Shown here: positions 1-7,838 of the stretch, one piece after another
Layout: each line of letters begins with the position of its first letter
Position numbering within the stretch: the first letter of the stretch is position 1
DNA from: Deltaproteobacteria bacterium
Lineage (GTDB): Bacteria > Desulfobacterota > DSM-4660 > Desulfatiglandales > Desulfatiglandaceae
Assembly (NCBI GenBank): GCA_019307165.1
Contig: JAFDKD010000025.1
Span: 1-17,892, forward strand
Direction: 5' to 3'
Length of the DNA stretch: 17,892 nucleotides
The notes under the pieces: generated by a model
What the model saw: only the letters and a program-made list of their open reading frames with translations
Told to the model about the DNA's origin: nothing
Databases searched by the model: none
Made by a program: the position numbers and the translations under genes

Positions 1-21
1 TAAATCCCTTTTCCTCTTTCT

Positions 22-85
22 CTCAACCTCAACCTGAACCTCAACCTGGCGAAGCCACGGTCCGCATTTCCGCTATGGCATAGCC
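22..85. repeat. Dispersed repeat copy A (AACC hexamer array plus palindromic tail)
   Basis: About four tandem hexamers of the form TCAACC/TGAACC are followed by a 38-base tail (48-85) starting ggcgaagcca and ending tggcatagcc. The tail recurs almost unchanged at 7659-7696, also preceded by AACC-type hexamers. The two ends of the tail are partly complementary to each other, so it can form an imperfect hairpin. It lies just downstream of the exbD stop. Seen directly; function unknown. Confidence 0.75.
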
Positions 86-129
86 AATAAACATGACCAC
101 GCCCACAGGACGTGGATTTCTACAAGGGA

Positions 130-588
130 TTAATAATCCGCCTGTTTCGGTTCCCAATTGGCGGCGATAACGATGGAGGCAATGCCGGCTGTCTTGGCAA
201 GGTCCATGACCCTGACCACCAGTCCGTGCCTTACTGCCTTGTCGGCCTCCAGAATCAGACGGTAGGCGCCTTCCCCCTGTATCAACGCCTTCAATTTCGG
301 GCCGAGTTCCTCGACGCTGATCTTATTTCCCTTGAGGTACAGAATGCCCTCGCGATCGATTACCAGGGCAACGCTGCGCTTTTCTTTGTCGTGGGCCTTT
401 TGCGCCACCGTGGGCAACCGTATGGGGATCCCCGAGGCCACATGAAAATGCGATGTCAACATGAAGAATATGAGCAGAAGAAAGACGATATCGACGAGGG
501 GCGTGATTCCCAGTCTCGGTTCCTCTTCTGCGGGCTTTCTGAAACGCATGTCCAATCCGTTGAGGCGGGCGCGGAGCGCCGGATGCAT
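130..588 (-). CDS. exbD: ExbD/TolR-family biopolymer transport protein
   Basis: This is the small single-span partner of an ExbB/TolQ proton channel, which uses the proton-motive force to energise outer-membrane or envelope processes. The 152-residue length is normal for the family. A short cytoplasmic N-terminus precedes one hydrophobic helix at about residues 27-47 carrying the family motif PLVDIVFLLLIFFM. D33 in this motif matches the proton-relaying aspartate. A periplasmic domain of about 100 residues follows and ends in the usual ADKAVRHGLVVRVMD-type segment. The start lies 4 bases after the exbB stop and no strong ribosome-binding site is visible, so translational coupling is likely. 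An internal Met at residue 14 (start 549) is an alternative. ExbD and TolR cannot be separated here; no tolA, tonB or tolB is in the window. Confidence 0.93.
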   Translation of the reverse strand: MHPALRARLNGLDMRFRKPAEEEPRLGITPLVDIVFLLLIFFMLTSHFHVASGIPIRLPTVAQKAHDKEKRSVALVIDREGILYLKGNKISVEELGPKLKALIQGEGAYRLILEADKAVRHGLVVRVMDLAKTAGIASIVIAANWEPKQADY

Positions 589-592
589 CCGC

Positions 593-1210
593 TCAGGGGC
601 CGGCCTCGCTGTAGGTTTCGATGAGTTCCACCAGCCGGATGGAATTTTCCTCCATCTCGAAGATGAGGTTTTCCGCCCGATCCTTCAGGAAGCGGTAGGC
701 CACCAGGGTGGGTATGGCGATGCACAGCCCCGTGGCAGTGGTGATCAGGGCTTCCGCAATGCCGCCGGCCAGAAGCCCGGGGTTTCCCATGCCCTGAACC
801 GAGATGGCATTGAAGGTCTTGATCATGCCGGACACGGTGCCCAACAGACCGAGCAGCGGGGTGAGGTTGGCGATGGTGGAGAGTACGCCGACATTCTTCT
901 CAAGTCGCTTGGCCTCTCTGCCGCCCCGCTCTTCGATGGCCTCCTTGATGAGCCATAGCCCCTTTTTGGTATTCTTGAGCCCGGCCAGGAAAATTTTGGC
1001 TATGGGCGACACATCGTTCTGGCACAGAAAGACCGCATCCGACAACTTCTGTCTCTGGAGCATTTCTTCCACGTTCCAGATGAAGTCGTTCGGCAGAATG
1101 TGCTTCCGCCTCAAAAACCACAGGCGTTCCAGAAAGATGGTGAGGGCGAGAATAGAACACAGAATAATGGGGTACATGAAAACCCCGCCCTTCACAATCA
1201 GATCAATCAT
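593..1210 (-). CDS. exbB: ExbB/TolQ/MotA-family proton channel protein
   Basis: This is the pentameric inner-membrane channel subunit that works with the adjacent ExbD homologue. Its 205 residues hold a first transmembrane helix at about 10-28, a cytoplasmic loop, and two further helices at about 108-130 and 150-172. Between and around these is the conserved stretch with TPLLGLLGTVSGMIKTF and the GGIAEALITTATGL motif that lines the proton path. Length and topology fit TolQ/ExbB. It is the first gene of a tight pair with exbD. The ABC permease gene lies 141 bases upstream on the same strand, so the pair may belong to the same unit or have its own promoter; no convincing promoter was seen in the gap. 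The substrate or machine it powers is not evident from the sequence. Confidence 0.94.
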   Translation of the reverse strand: MIDLIVKGGVFMYPIILCSILALTIFLERLWFLRRKHILPNDFIWNVEEMLQRQKLSDAVFLCQNDVSPIAKIFLAGLKNTKKGLWLIKEAIEERGGREAKRLEKNVGVLSTIANLTPLLGLLGTVSGMIKTFNAISVQGMGNPGLLAGGIAEALITTATGLCIAIPTLVAYRFLKDRAENLIFEMEENSIRLVELIETYSEAGP

Positions 1211-1351
1211 GACGACTCCGAGCCGATTTAATCCTTTCTTTCATAGCACACCTGCGGTGCAATTCAAAAGTCAAAAATGAGCATTCCGGCGCGTGGAGGC
1301 GCAGGGGTGGCGGGGGCGGGAAAAGGTGCGATGAACGGGCCGTTCAATGGT

Positions 1352-2317
1352 TCAGGTTCTAATCTCCTGCCTGATGAACATGATGTAGGATATGGCGAAG
1401 CAGATTAATGTAATGGCGATGAGCGCGGTCAGGTGCGGCAGCACCACCACAATGCTCTGCCCCACGCTAAGCGGGTTTTGAAAGCGGGACGACAGGAGTT
1501 GCTCCATGGGGCCCCTCAGCATCATGGAAATATCGCTTGTGGATTTTCGCATGGGATCGACGATAATTTCAGTGGCCTGAGAGTAGAGCACCATGGGAGA
1601 GAACAAGGCGGCCCTCTCCTTAATTCGGGCATTCTTCAGTATCAAATCGGGCCGGGTTTGTTTTTGGGGGTCAACCGGGACCACGGTGTTCGCCAGCACA
1701 TCCGCTCCCAGAGAAACGAAAAACGAGAGGAAAATCCACAGCGCAACCGAGGCCAGGGCCGATGTGGCAATGCTTCGAAATGAAATGGAAAACAGAATGG
1801 ATACGCCCAACCACAGCGATATATAGAATATGCTGATGACGAGGTAGATGAGCAGCCGCCACATTTCGGCAACGGTTGGCACGACGCCCACAAACGCCAG
1901 ACCGAACCCGGCGATCACCAGTAAAATGGAGAGCAGCATGACGCCGATGGTCAACACGCCGGCCAGAAATTTACCGTTGATGACGGCATCCCTGTAGATG
2001 GGTTGAGACACCAGTTTGATCAGGGTTCCATCGGCCCTTTCTCGATTGATGGCGTCGAACCCCAGCACCAGACCGATCAGGGGGCCGAAAAAGGCGACGA
2101 ACTGCACCATGGAAAACAGGGCCCCGGGCGCGCTGAAAAGCAGCAGAAAAGGATATTTTATACTTGATAACTCTTCGAGATCCCCCTTCATATGCATGCC
2201 TGCCATGTAGCTGGTGATAAAGCTGACCATGGCGATCAGGGCAAAGAGGATGACAAACCGGTAACTGCTGAAGTGATCGCAGACTTCTTTCTTGAACACC
2301 GCAAAGACGCCTTGCAT
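1352..2317 (-). CDS. ABC-2 type transporter permease
   Basis: This is the membrane subunit of an ABC exporter, with 321 residues and about six hydrophobic helices. Helices are visible near residues 22-40, 70-88, 115-140, 150-172, 182-205 and 292-315. The cytoplasmic motif FDAINRERADGTLKL-like (here GFDAINRERADGTLIKL) followed by SQPIYRDAVINGKFLAG is characteristic of ABC-2/NosY-like permeases and contacts the ATPase. A larger extracytoplasmic segment lies between about residues 205 and 290. Only 4 bases separate its start from the stop of the ATPase gene, so the two make one transporter. The cargo is unknown. The NEW3-domain protein encoded first in the operon is a probable partner. Confidence 0.92.
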   Translation of the reverse strand: MQGVFAVFKKEVCDHFSSYRFVILFALIAMVSFITSYMAGMHMKGDLEELSSIKYPFLLLFSAPGALFSMVQFVAFFGPLIGLVLGFDAINRERADGTLIKLVSQPIYRDAVINGKFLAGVLTIGVMLLSILLVIAGFGLAFVGVVPTVAEMWRLLIYLVISIFYISLWLGVSILFSISFRSIATSALASVALWIFLSFFVSLGADVLANTVVPVDPQKQTRPDLILKNARIKERAALFSPMVLYSQATEIIVDPMRKSTSDISMMLRGPMEQLLSSRFQNPLSVGQSIVVVLPHLTALIAITLICFAISYIMFIRQEIRT

Positions 2318-2321
2318 AGCG

Positions 2322-3074
2322 TTACACCTCCTGGAAGTACTTCATGTAGATTTCTTCCAGCGAATATTCTTTTTCTCCCACGCCGAATTTTTCCTCGGCG
2401 AGAGAACCAATTGACCCGCTTGCCACCATCCTGCCCTCGATCATGATGCCGACGCGGTGAGAGATTTTCTGCACCTGATAGAGGTTATGGGAAGAGAGCA
2501 GGACCGTGATATTCCGGTCGCGATTCAGCGACTCGACCAACTCCATGAAACGGATGGCGCCCTCGGGATCGAGACCGAGAGTGGGTTCGTCGAGGAAAAG
2601 GACTTTGGGGTCTTTGATCAGCACTTCGGCAATTCCGAGACGCTGCTTCATTCCCCGGGAAAACGCGGCCACTTTCTTGCCGGTGTTTTCCTCGAGTCCG
2701 ACCAGTTCCAGCATTTCCAGGATTTTCCGGTCGAGCCCCTCCGGTGACAGGGCATTGAGGCTGGCAATATATTCCAGACTCTGAACCGCGTTCAGGTCCC
2801 CGTAAAACCCCACGTTCTCCGGCAGGTAGCCGACCAGCCGTTTTACCTCCTTGGGGTCGCGTGTAGGATCCAGTCCGCAGACCCTGGCGGTGCCGCCGCT
2901 GGGATTGCTCAGACCCATCAACATCAAGAGGGTTGTCGTTTTCCCGGCCCCGTTTGGCCCCAGGAACCCGAATATTTCTCCTTCCGTCACCGTAAGGCTT
3001 AGATCGTCAACCGCTTTCTGCCGCTGATACCGCTTGGTGAGACCAACGGTTTCAATAATGTTATCCGATTGCAT
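2322..3074 (-). CDS. ABC transporter ATP-binding protein
   Basis: This is the nucleotide-binding subunit that pairs with the downstream ABC-2 permease. The 250-residue protein has a Walker A motif (GPNGAGKTTT, about 39-48), the LPE-type Q-loop region of drug/ABC-2 exporters (YLPENVGFY, about 83-91), a variant signature FSRGMKQR (139-146) in place of LSGGQ, Walker B VLFLDEPTLGLDP (158-170) and the switch histidine at 196 (SSHN). All catalytic elements are intact. Its start codon lies one base beyond the stop of the FmdB-NEW3 gene, and the permease begins 4 bases after its own stop, which supports a single operon. The closest general comparison is the NosF/CcmA-like ATPases. Substrate is unknown. 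Confidence 0.95.
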   Translation of the reverse strand: MQSDNIIETVGLTKRYQRQKAVDDLSLTVTEGEIFGFLGPNGAGKTTTLLMLMGLSNPSGGTARVCGLDPTRDPKEVKRLVGYLPENVGFYGDLNAVQSLEYIASLNALSPEGLDRKILEMLELVGLEENTGKKVAAFSRGMKQRLGIAEVLIKDPKVLFLDEPTLGLDPEGAIRFMELVESLNRDRNITVLLSSHNLYQVQKISHRVGIMIEGRMVASGSIGSLAEEKFGVGEKEYSLEEIYMKYFQEV

Positions 3075-3075
3075 A

Positions 3076-4626
3076 TCAACGTCTTCCTAATCGTATGAAG
3101 AGCGCCACAAGACCCGCCATCACCAGTATGATGATGCCGATGCCGATCCACCCCCAGGCGGTCGCAGCCTTGACCGTTGTACGGAATTCCAGCGTTTTGG
3201 ATGCCTTTCCCGCTTCGGCGGATATGCCCACCGAGTAATCGCCCACCAGCGCCTGTCCGGAAGGGGTTATGATAACTTCCACCTGTTTCAGCTCGTCAAC
3301 CCCCAGGGTTTCCAGTTTTTCGGGGTTGAACGTCACTGTCCAGTTTTCAGGTTTGAACGAGAGAAATTGTACGTTGGTCAGGGATGCCGATCCCGTATTT
3401 TTCACGAAAAACGAAATATTGGCGTCGTTTCCCCTCATGGCCTCCAAGGACAGAAGTCCGGTCGCCGTCCCTATCTCCATCCTGTATGTGCCGGTGAGAA
3501 CGACGTTGAGGAGGGCCTCGCCTGCGGCTTCCGGACAACTGACTTTCACCAGCACCGGGTACTGACCGGGATCGGCCCACGGAAAGGGCTTGACTTCCAC
3601 GGCCACGGTCTGGCTCTGGCCGGCCTTGAGCCTGACGCTGGAAATCAACTTGTCCTCATAGGCGGGTTTGAAGTTGATGTCCCAGTTTTCCGGGCCCTGG
3701 GAGGTCAAGTTAAAAACGCTGTCCTTGTCGAGCTTGTTTGCCACTTCCAGGGAGAATTCGAACTTTCCGTCCGTGGGCCCCCTGAGTACAGGATAGGATG
3801 TGACGATATTCACGCCGCCGACTTTCTTTTCCGTCTCTTTTTTTTCCAGCGTTATGGTGACCTGTCCGGCGGATGACAGGGCGCCGTCTTCCGTTACCGC
3901 TTTGATACCGATGCGGTATTGCCCGACCTCGGCATCGTCTGCCGGTTCCACGCGCAGGGTCAGGCTCTTGGACTTGTCGCTGGCCACGTGAACGCCGGTG
4001 ATGCCGAAGCTGTATGTCTTAACCCAGGCCTTCCATCCCTCGGGTATGGAGGTGACCTCCAGATTCAGGTTTTCGCCTCGTCTCCCCCCGTTCCTAACGG
4101 TGACATCGATGCTGATGTCATTACCGGACTCGAGGAGGACGCCGGTATATTCGGGTGACAGGGAAATGTATCGTTCAGGCAGTTTCTTCTCGCTTTCCTC
4201 GCCGAAGGCGAATGTCCACGCCCCTATGACCAGCAGCACCGTCGCCAGAAAAAATGCAGGTGCCGATAAGTCGAGATGCTTGTCCAGCGTCGCGGAATCG
4301 TAACCCGCTTTTGCGTAATTTTCAACGGCCCTCTGCCGGGTCGCCTTGTCTTCCACCTTCTCCGCATGCTTGTCCCCGAGTTCGGCGGCGTGGCTCCACA
4401 TCCCGGCCTTTTCATACTCGGGTATCTGTTTTTCCACACCGGCATGTACCGGGGAGATTTCCACTATCGCCGCCCGGCACCAGGATATGAGTTTTCTGAC
4501 GGGCCCCCCGCAGTCGGGGCAGGCGCTCAAAGGCATTTCTTGTATGGATTGGATGACTTCGAACCCGGCCCCACATGAGGGGCAACTTCTGTCGGCATTC
4601 CGCGCTTCATATTCGTAAATGGGCAT
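3076..4626 (-). CDS. FmdB-type zinc ribbon fused to NEW3-domain membrane protein
   Basis: Two normally separate proteins appear joined in one frame of 516 residues. Residues 1-118 look like a complete FmdB-family regulatory protein: it opens MPIYEYE, has a CxxC pair at C15/C18 and another at C36/C39, and ends with the helical WSHAAEL...NYAKAGYD tail. A hydrophobic helix follows at about 122-142, then about 340 residues of extracytoplasmic beta-rich repeats. Signatures such as IPEGWKAWV, GPENWDINF and FKPENWTVTF, each followed by a GxY(R/S)(I/V) strand, indicate three NEW3/alpha-galactosidase-associated domains. A C-terminal helix (about 492-511) and a basic tail end the protein. The start is placed at 4626 because AAGGGG sits about 6 bases upstream; an in-frame ATG at 4653 exists but lacks this. 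It leads the ABC transporter operon. Confidence 0.85.
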   Translation of the reverse strand: MPIYEYEARNADRSCPSCGAGFEVIQSIQEMPLSACPDCGGPVRKLISWCRAAIVEISPVHAGVEKQIPEYEKAGMWSHAAELGDKHAEKVEDKATRQRAVENYAKAGYDSATLDKHLDLSAPAFFLATVLLVIGAWTFAFGEESEKKLPERYISLSPEYTGVLLESGNDISIDVTVRNGGRRGENLNLEVTSIPEGWKAWVKTYSFGITGVHVASDKSKSLTLRVEPADDAEVGQYRIGIKAVTEDGALSSAGQVTITLEKKETEKKVGGVNIVTSYPVLRGPTDGKFEFSLEVANKLDKDSVFNLTSQGPENWDINFKPAYEDKLISSVRLKAGQSQTVAVEVKPFPWADPGQYPVLVKVSCPEAAGEALLNVVLTGTYRMEIGTATGLLSLEAMRGNDANISFFVKNTGSASLTNVQFLSFKPENWTVTFNPEKLETLGVDELKQVEVIITPSGQALVGDYSVGISAEAGKASKTLEFRTTVKAATAWGWIGIGIIILVMAGLVALFIRLGRR

Positions 4627-5088
4627 AAAGAACCCCTTTGACACAACTGACACAACGCGCCTTGGTTAGATAATCCATGGTACTGGCAAGGCATGATTAT
4701 TGCAAATCAATAATTCGTGGGTCCGGGTTTTCTTATGCCTGCGATCCACATACGCCGGTGCGGCAACAGGGGGCCGGCCCCTCCACCGGGTTCGGAATAG
4801 TCTTAATTAAATGAAAAATTCCATTTTGTAAAGGGGATGAGTCAATAAAAAATCTGATTTTCCAGATTCGTCAGGCCGACGTCAGGGGAAGCGGGAAAAC
4901 AAGTTGATTGACTTAGGAGCGTTTTCAGCCGTGATCTATATTGGTCTGTAGAGTATGCACAGTTTCTTGTGCATTTTGAAAGAGGTTTTGCAAATAGGCA
5001 AGAAAACACCTTGACAGGGCTGTCGGCACAAACGTAATTTGTCCCGAAGCCCGAAGGCAAATGAACACGTTCTACGGGAGGAATAAAA
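4627..5088. other. Divergent intergenic region, no gene seen
   Basis: This spacer separates the minus-strand ABC operon from the plus-strand LysM gene and should hold both promoters. I see an AT-rich stretch at about 4796-4860, a GC-rich nested inverted repeat (4755-4789) and a short direct repeat of gacacaac (4640-4647 and 4649-4656). No convincing sigma70 hexamer pair with 16-18 base spacing was found for either gene. Open frames in it have no recognisable protein signature. Confidence 0.6.
4755..4789. repeat. Nested GC-rich inverted repeat
   Basis: An outer stem (ccggtg at 4755-4760 with caccgg at 4784-4789) encloses a palindrome agggg-ccgg-cccct. There is no T-run on either strand, so it is not an ordinary intrinsic terminator. 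It lies between divergent transcription units. Confidence 0.5.
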
Positions 5089-6144
5089 TTGAAAACAAAG
5101 CGCAGATTGACCGTTTTTCTTGTTGCGGGGATTTTTTTGTTCTGTTCGGTATTCCCGGCTATTGCCGATTCGAAACCACTCACCCACACCGTTGTGCAGG
5201 GAGATACCCTGTGGGACATCTGCATTACCTATTACGGCGACCCGTTTCTGTGGCCCAAACTGTGGGAGATGAATCCCTTTGTGACCAATCCCCATCTGCT
5301 TCGGGCGGGAGATATCATTACCCTGCTGGAGGGGGTCCCCGTGAAGGTGCGCCCCCCGGCGCCTGAAAAAACACCCGTAGTCCACAAAGCCCCGCCAAAG
5401 AGAATGGGCGTCGATGTATCCAATATGACGGACATCGAGGCCATCGGCGCGTTGAGCACCGGCGAGTTGAGTCCCGACGGGTCCATTATCGGCGACGAAA
5501 AGGAAGGGTTGGCGGCCAGCGAAGGCGACGTTGTGTATGTACTCCTTGAAAAAGGGCGGAGCGGCGAACCCGGCGACCTTTATACCGTCTGCCGCAAGTC
5601 CGGACGGCTGCGGCATCCATTGACGAAAAAGAGATTCGGCGCCACCACGTTTAATTATTCGGCCAAGCTCGAATTGGTGGAACCGGTCAGCGACCGTGAC
5701 GGCGTATGGAAATGCCGGTTGGTGCGAGGGTTCAGGGATGTCGTTGAAGGCGATGCGGTCTTCCGTCATCAACCCATATCGCCGTGCATTCTACCCCTGC
5801 CGGCTGAAACGGAGATCTCGACCCACATTGTCGCCGTAAAAGACCAGAATAGCGTGATCGGCCAATATTCCGTGGTCTACCTGGCTGAAGGTTACAACGA
5901 AGGGGTTCGCAGGGGGAATGTGTTCGATATCGTTATCCCCAACAAGGCCACCGAACCCGAAAAAATCGATCTTCCCGATCTCCTCGTGGGGCACCTGTTG
6001 ATTGTGGAAAGCCTCCCCGGCACATCGGCCGGTTTGGTCATCGATTCGAAAAGAGAGGTGTCGAACGGCGCCGTTGTCAAGACCACCGAATGGCGGAAGG
6101 CCCAGGCGGCCCTCAAGCGACTGCCTTCCTGCCCGGTGGAGTAG
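5089..6144 (+). CDS. Exported LysM-domain protein
   Basis: This is a predicted secreted or periplasmic protein that probably binds peptidoglycan. It starts at a TTG codon, supported by the strong ribosome-binding site GGGAGGA 6 bases upstream and by the immediate signal peptide (basic MKTKRR, then a hydrophobic core, with likely cleavage after AIA near residue 26). A single LysM domain occupies about residues 33-79, with the hallmark HTVVQGDTLWDICITYYGDP and a closing LLRAGDIITL. The remaining 270 residues form no enzyme domain I recognise. They contain a Pro-rich linker (about 86-100) and a beta-rich region. LysM proteins of this form often sit next to dprA and topA in deltaproteobacteria, and that order holds here. 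No catalytic function can be assigned. Confidence 0.88.
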   Translation: MKTKRRLTVFLVAGIFLFCSVFPAIADSKPLTHTVVQGDTLWDICITYYGDPFLWPKLWEMNPFVTNPHLLRAGDIITLLEGVPVKVRPPAPEKTPVVHKAPPKRMGVDVSNMTDIEAIGALSTGELSPDGSIIGDEKEGLAASEGDVVYVLLEKGRSGEPGDLYTVCRKSGRLRHPLTKKRFGATTFNYSAKLELVEPVSDRDGVWKCRLVRGFRDVVEGDAVFRHQPISPCILPLPAETEISTHIVAVKDQNSVIGQYSVVYLAEGYNEGVRRGNVFDIVIPNKATEPEKIDLPDLLVGHLLIVESLPGTSAGLVIDSKREVSNGAVVKTTEWRKAQAALKRLPSCPVE

Positions 6145-6232
6145 GCCGGCATTTGAAAGATGCGGAAATCTAAATCCACCGCCTAATTTGGACTCGGCTT
6201 TTCCATGGAGTGGATCAGGGGAAAGATTGTCC

Positions 6233-6261
6233 TTGACGAATTGACACTGCTCTGATTTATT
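6233..6261 (+). promoter_or_regulatory. Candidate sigma70 promoter for dprA
   Basis: TTGACG (6233-6238) and TTTATT (6256-6261) are separated by 17 bases. The predicted start near 6268 lies just upstream of an inverted repeat and about 80 bases before the dprA start. The -10 hexamer is imperfect, so this is tentative. A second TTGACA at 6241-6246 has no good partner. Confidence 0.35.
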
Positions 6262-6273
6262 TGCCCGCCATGC

Positions 6274-6303
6274 TTAACCCTTTGGTTGCAACGTTAGGGT
6301 TAA
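6274..6303. repeat. 8-bp inverted repeat in dprA leader
   Basis: TTAACCCT (6274-6281) and its perfect complement AGGGTTAA (6296-6303) flank a 14-base centre that contains the palindrome GTTGCAAC. It lies directly after the candidate promoter and could be an operator or an mRNA hairpin. Seen directly; role inferred. Confidence 0.5.
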
Positions 6304-6347
6304 CCGCCCGTACGCCTGAATCTCCCGATATACGCCGAGGGCATACT

Positions 6348-7499
6348 ATGGTAAGCGCCGGGAGCAAATCCCTTGCGAAGCCAAATTCCATGAAAATGCC
6401 GCAAGACGAAACATACGCGTGGCTTGCGCTTTACTTGATTTCCGGGCTCGGCATTTCGGCATATCGCAATCTGCTTGCCGAATTCGGGAGCCCGGGAAAG
6501 GCGCTGGACGCGGATTTTGCGTCGTTGTCCCGTGTGAAAGGGTTGCGCAAGGATATCGCCCGAAAGATCGTAAACAGGGACTTCATTTCCGACCCCGAAG
6601 CGGAAATGCGTCATATGAAGCGCATCGGCGCGCGGCTTCTCACGTACCGGCATCCCGGATATCCACCGCTTCTCGGAGAGATATCGTCATCGCCGGTGGT
6701 CCTTTATGTCAGGGGACGGGACATTCCGCTTGACCGGCACTGGATAGGTGTTGTAGGTTCCCGAAACCCTACCTACTACGGGCTCAAGATGGCCGAAAAT
6801 ATCAGCTTTGCCCTGGCCGAGAGGGGTGTCGGCGTGATCAGCGGCATGGCCAAAGGTATCGATACGGCCGCTCACCGGGGATGCATTGCCGCCGGGGGGG
6901 CGACAGTCGCGGTCCTCGGTACCGGCGCCGACAGGGTGTACCCTGCGGAAAACATAAAATTGATGGAGCAGATCGTGGAGAGAGGAACGGTGATCTCGGA
7001 ATTCCCGCTGGGTTCGCCGCCGGAAGCCAGGAACTTTCCCATCCGCAACCGGATCATCAGCGGTATCGGCAAGGGGGTCCTGGTCGTGGAGGCTACCAAA
7101 AAGAGCGGCTCGCTGATTACGGCCTCTTTCGCTCTCGAGCAGGGCAGAGATGTCTTTGCCGTTCCCGGAAGCATTGAATCGTTCAAGAGTACGGGGACCC
7201 ATCTGTTGATCAAACAGGGCGCCAAACTGGTCGAAAACGCCGAGGATATTTTGGAAGAACTCGGCGAGGGCACGGTGCATGCCGAACAGGGCGGGCCCAT
7301 CGCATCGGAGCGGTTGCCGCTTCCGGAACTGGATGAACCGGAGCGGAGGCTTTACGACATCGTGGGGGAATACCCCATGCACATCGATCAAATTGTCCGG
7401 CTCAGCGGCCTGTCATCGGGAGAGGTCTCGAGCGCACTCATGCGGCTGGAGTTAAAAGAACTTGTCAAACAGCTTCCCGGCAAGCAATTTGTGCACTAA
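6348..7499 (+). CDS. dprA: DNA-processing protein DprA/Smf
   Basis: DprA binds incoming single-stranded DNA during transformation and loads RecA; it is also widespread in bacteria not known to be competent. An N-terminal helical/HhH-like region (YLISGLGISAYRNLL, then LSRVKGLRKDIARKIV) is followed by the Rossmann-like DprA core. That core has GVVGSRNPTYYG, VISGMAKGIDTAAHRG, VLGTGADRVYPAEN, ISEFPLG...NFPIRNRIISG and KKSGSLITASFALEQGRDVFAVPG. A C-terminal winged-helix domain (from PERRLYDIVGEYPMHIDQI) ends the protein. I place the start at 6348 (383 residues) because GAGG lies 7 bases before it. An upstream in-frame ATG at 6261 would overlap the candidate promoter and inverted repeat and add a non-conserved 29 residues. 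Start uncertain, identity secure. Confidence 0.94.
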   Translation: MVSAGSKSLAKPNSMKMPQDETYAWLALYLISGLGISAYRNLLAEFGSPGKALDADFASLSRVKGLRKDIARKIVNRDFISDPEAEMRHMKRIGARLLTYRHPGYPPLLGEISSSPVVLYVRGRDIPLDRHWIGVVGSRNPTYYGLKMAENISFALAERGVGVISGMAKGIDTAAHRGCIAAGGATVAVLGTGADRVYPAENIKLMEQIVERGTVISEFPLGSPPEARNFPIRNRIISGIGKGVLVVEATKKSGSLITASFALEQGRDVFAVPGSIESFKSTGTHLLIKQGAKLVENAEDILEELGEGTVHAEQGGPIASERLPLPELDEPERRLYDIVGEYPMHIDQIVRLSGLSSGEVSSALMRLELKELVKQLPGKQFVH

Positions 7500-7546
7500 G
7501 GTTGCAGCGGGTAGTAAAGATCCGGGTCCATAGGGGCTGGACAGAT

Positions 7547-7604
7547 AGGCTGAGGTTAAGGCTAAGGTTGAAAAGACAGGCCGAGGCTGAGGTTAAGGTT
7601 GAGC
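7547..7604. repeat. Purine-rich GAGGTT/AAGGTT hexamer array
   Basis: Imperfect hexamers of the forms GAGGTT, AAGGCT, AAGGTT and GAGGCT run in two blocks. They are the reverse-complement class of the AACC-type hexamers at 7633-7660. The two can therefore pair into a long imperfect hairpin around a short AT-richer loop (7605-7632). It lies between dprA and topA. Confidence 0.65.
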
Positions 7605-7632
7605 AACAGATTGACGCTTGTGTTTCCCTTTT

Positions 7633-7696
7633 CTCAACCTGGACCTTAACCTGAACCTGGCGAAGCCATGGTCCGCATTTCCGCATTGGCATAGCC
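7633..7696. repeat. Dispersed repeat copy B
   Basis: Hexamers of the AACCT type are followed by a 38-base tail (7659-7696) that differs only at a few positions from 48-85. The adjoining spacer up to the topA start (7697-7838) contains further GC-rich repeat-like sequence and no gene. The topA ribosome-binding site (AGGGGAT) lies just before 7839. Confidence 0.75.
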
Positions 7697-7838
7697 GGAA
7701 AACTCTGACCCCCGCTGCACGGGATCTTCGACTGGCCCAAAGGACCCGACTTCGCTAAAGGGCAGCTACGACGGGCAGGCCAGGTTTCGCAGATGGAATG
7801 AACAGAGGACGCAAGGAAGCCTTCAGGGGATAGTTGGA

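Noticed and set aside
4684..4703. Possible sigma54 promoter (TGGCAAG...TTGC)
   Set aside because: The GG and GC dinucleotides are 15 bases apart instead of the required 10.
4904..4942. Possible sigma70 promoter upstream of the LysM gene (TTGATT/TTGACT with TATATT)
   Set aside because: Spacing is well over 18 bases for either -35 choice.
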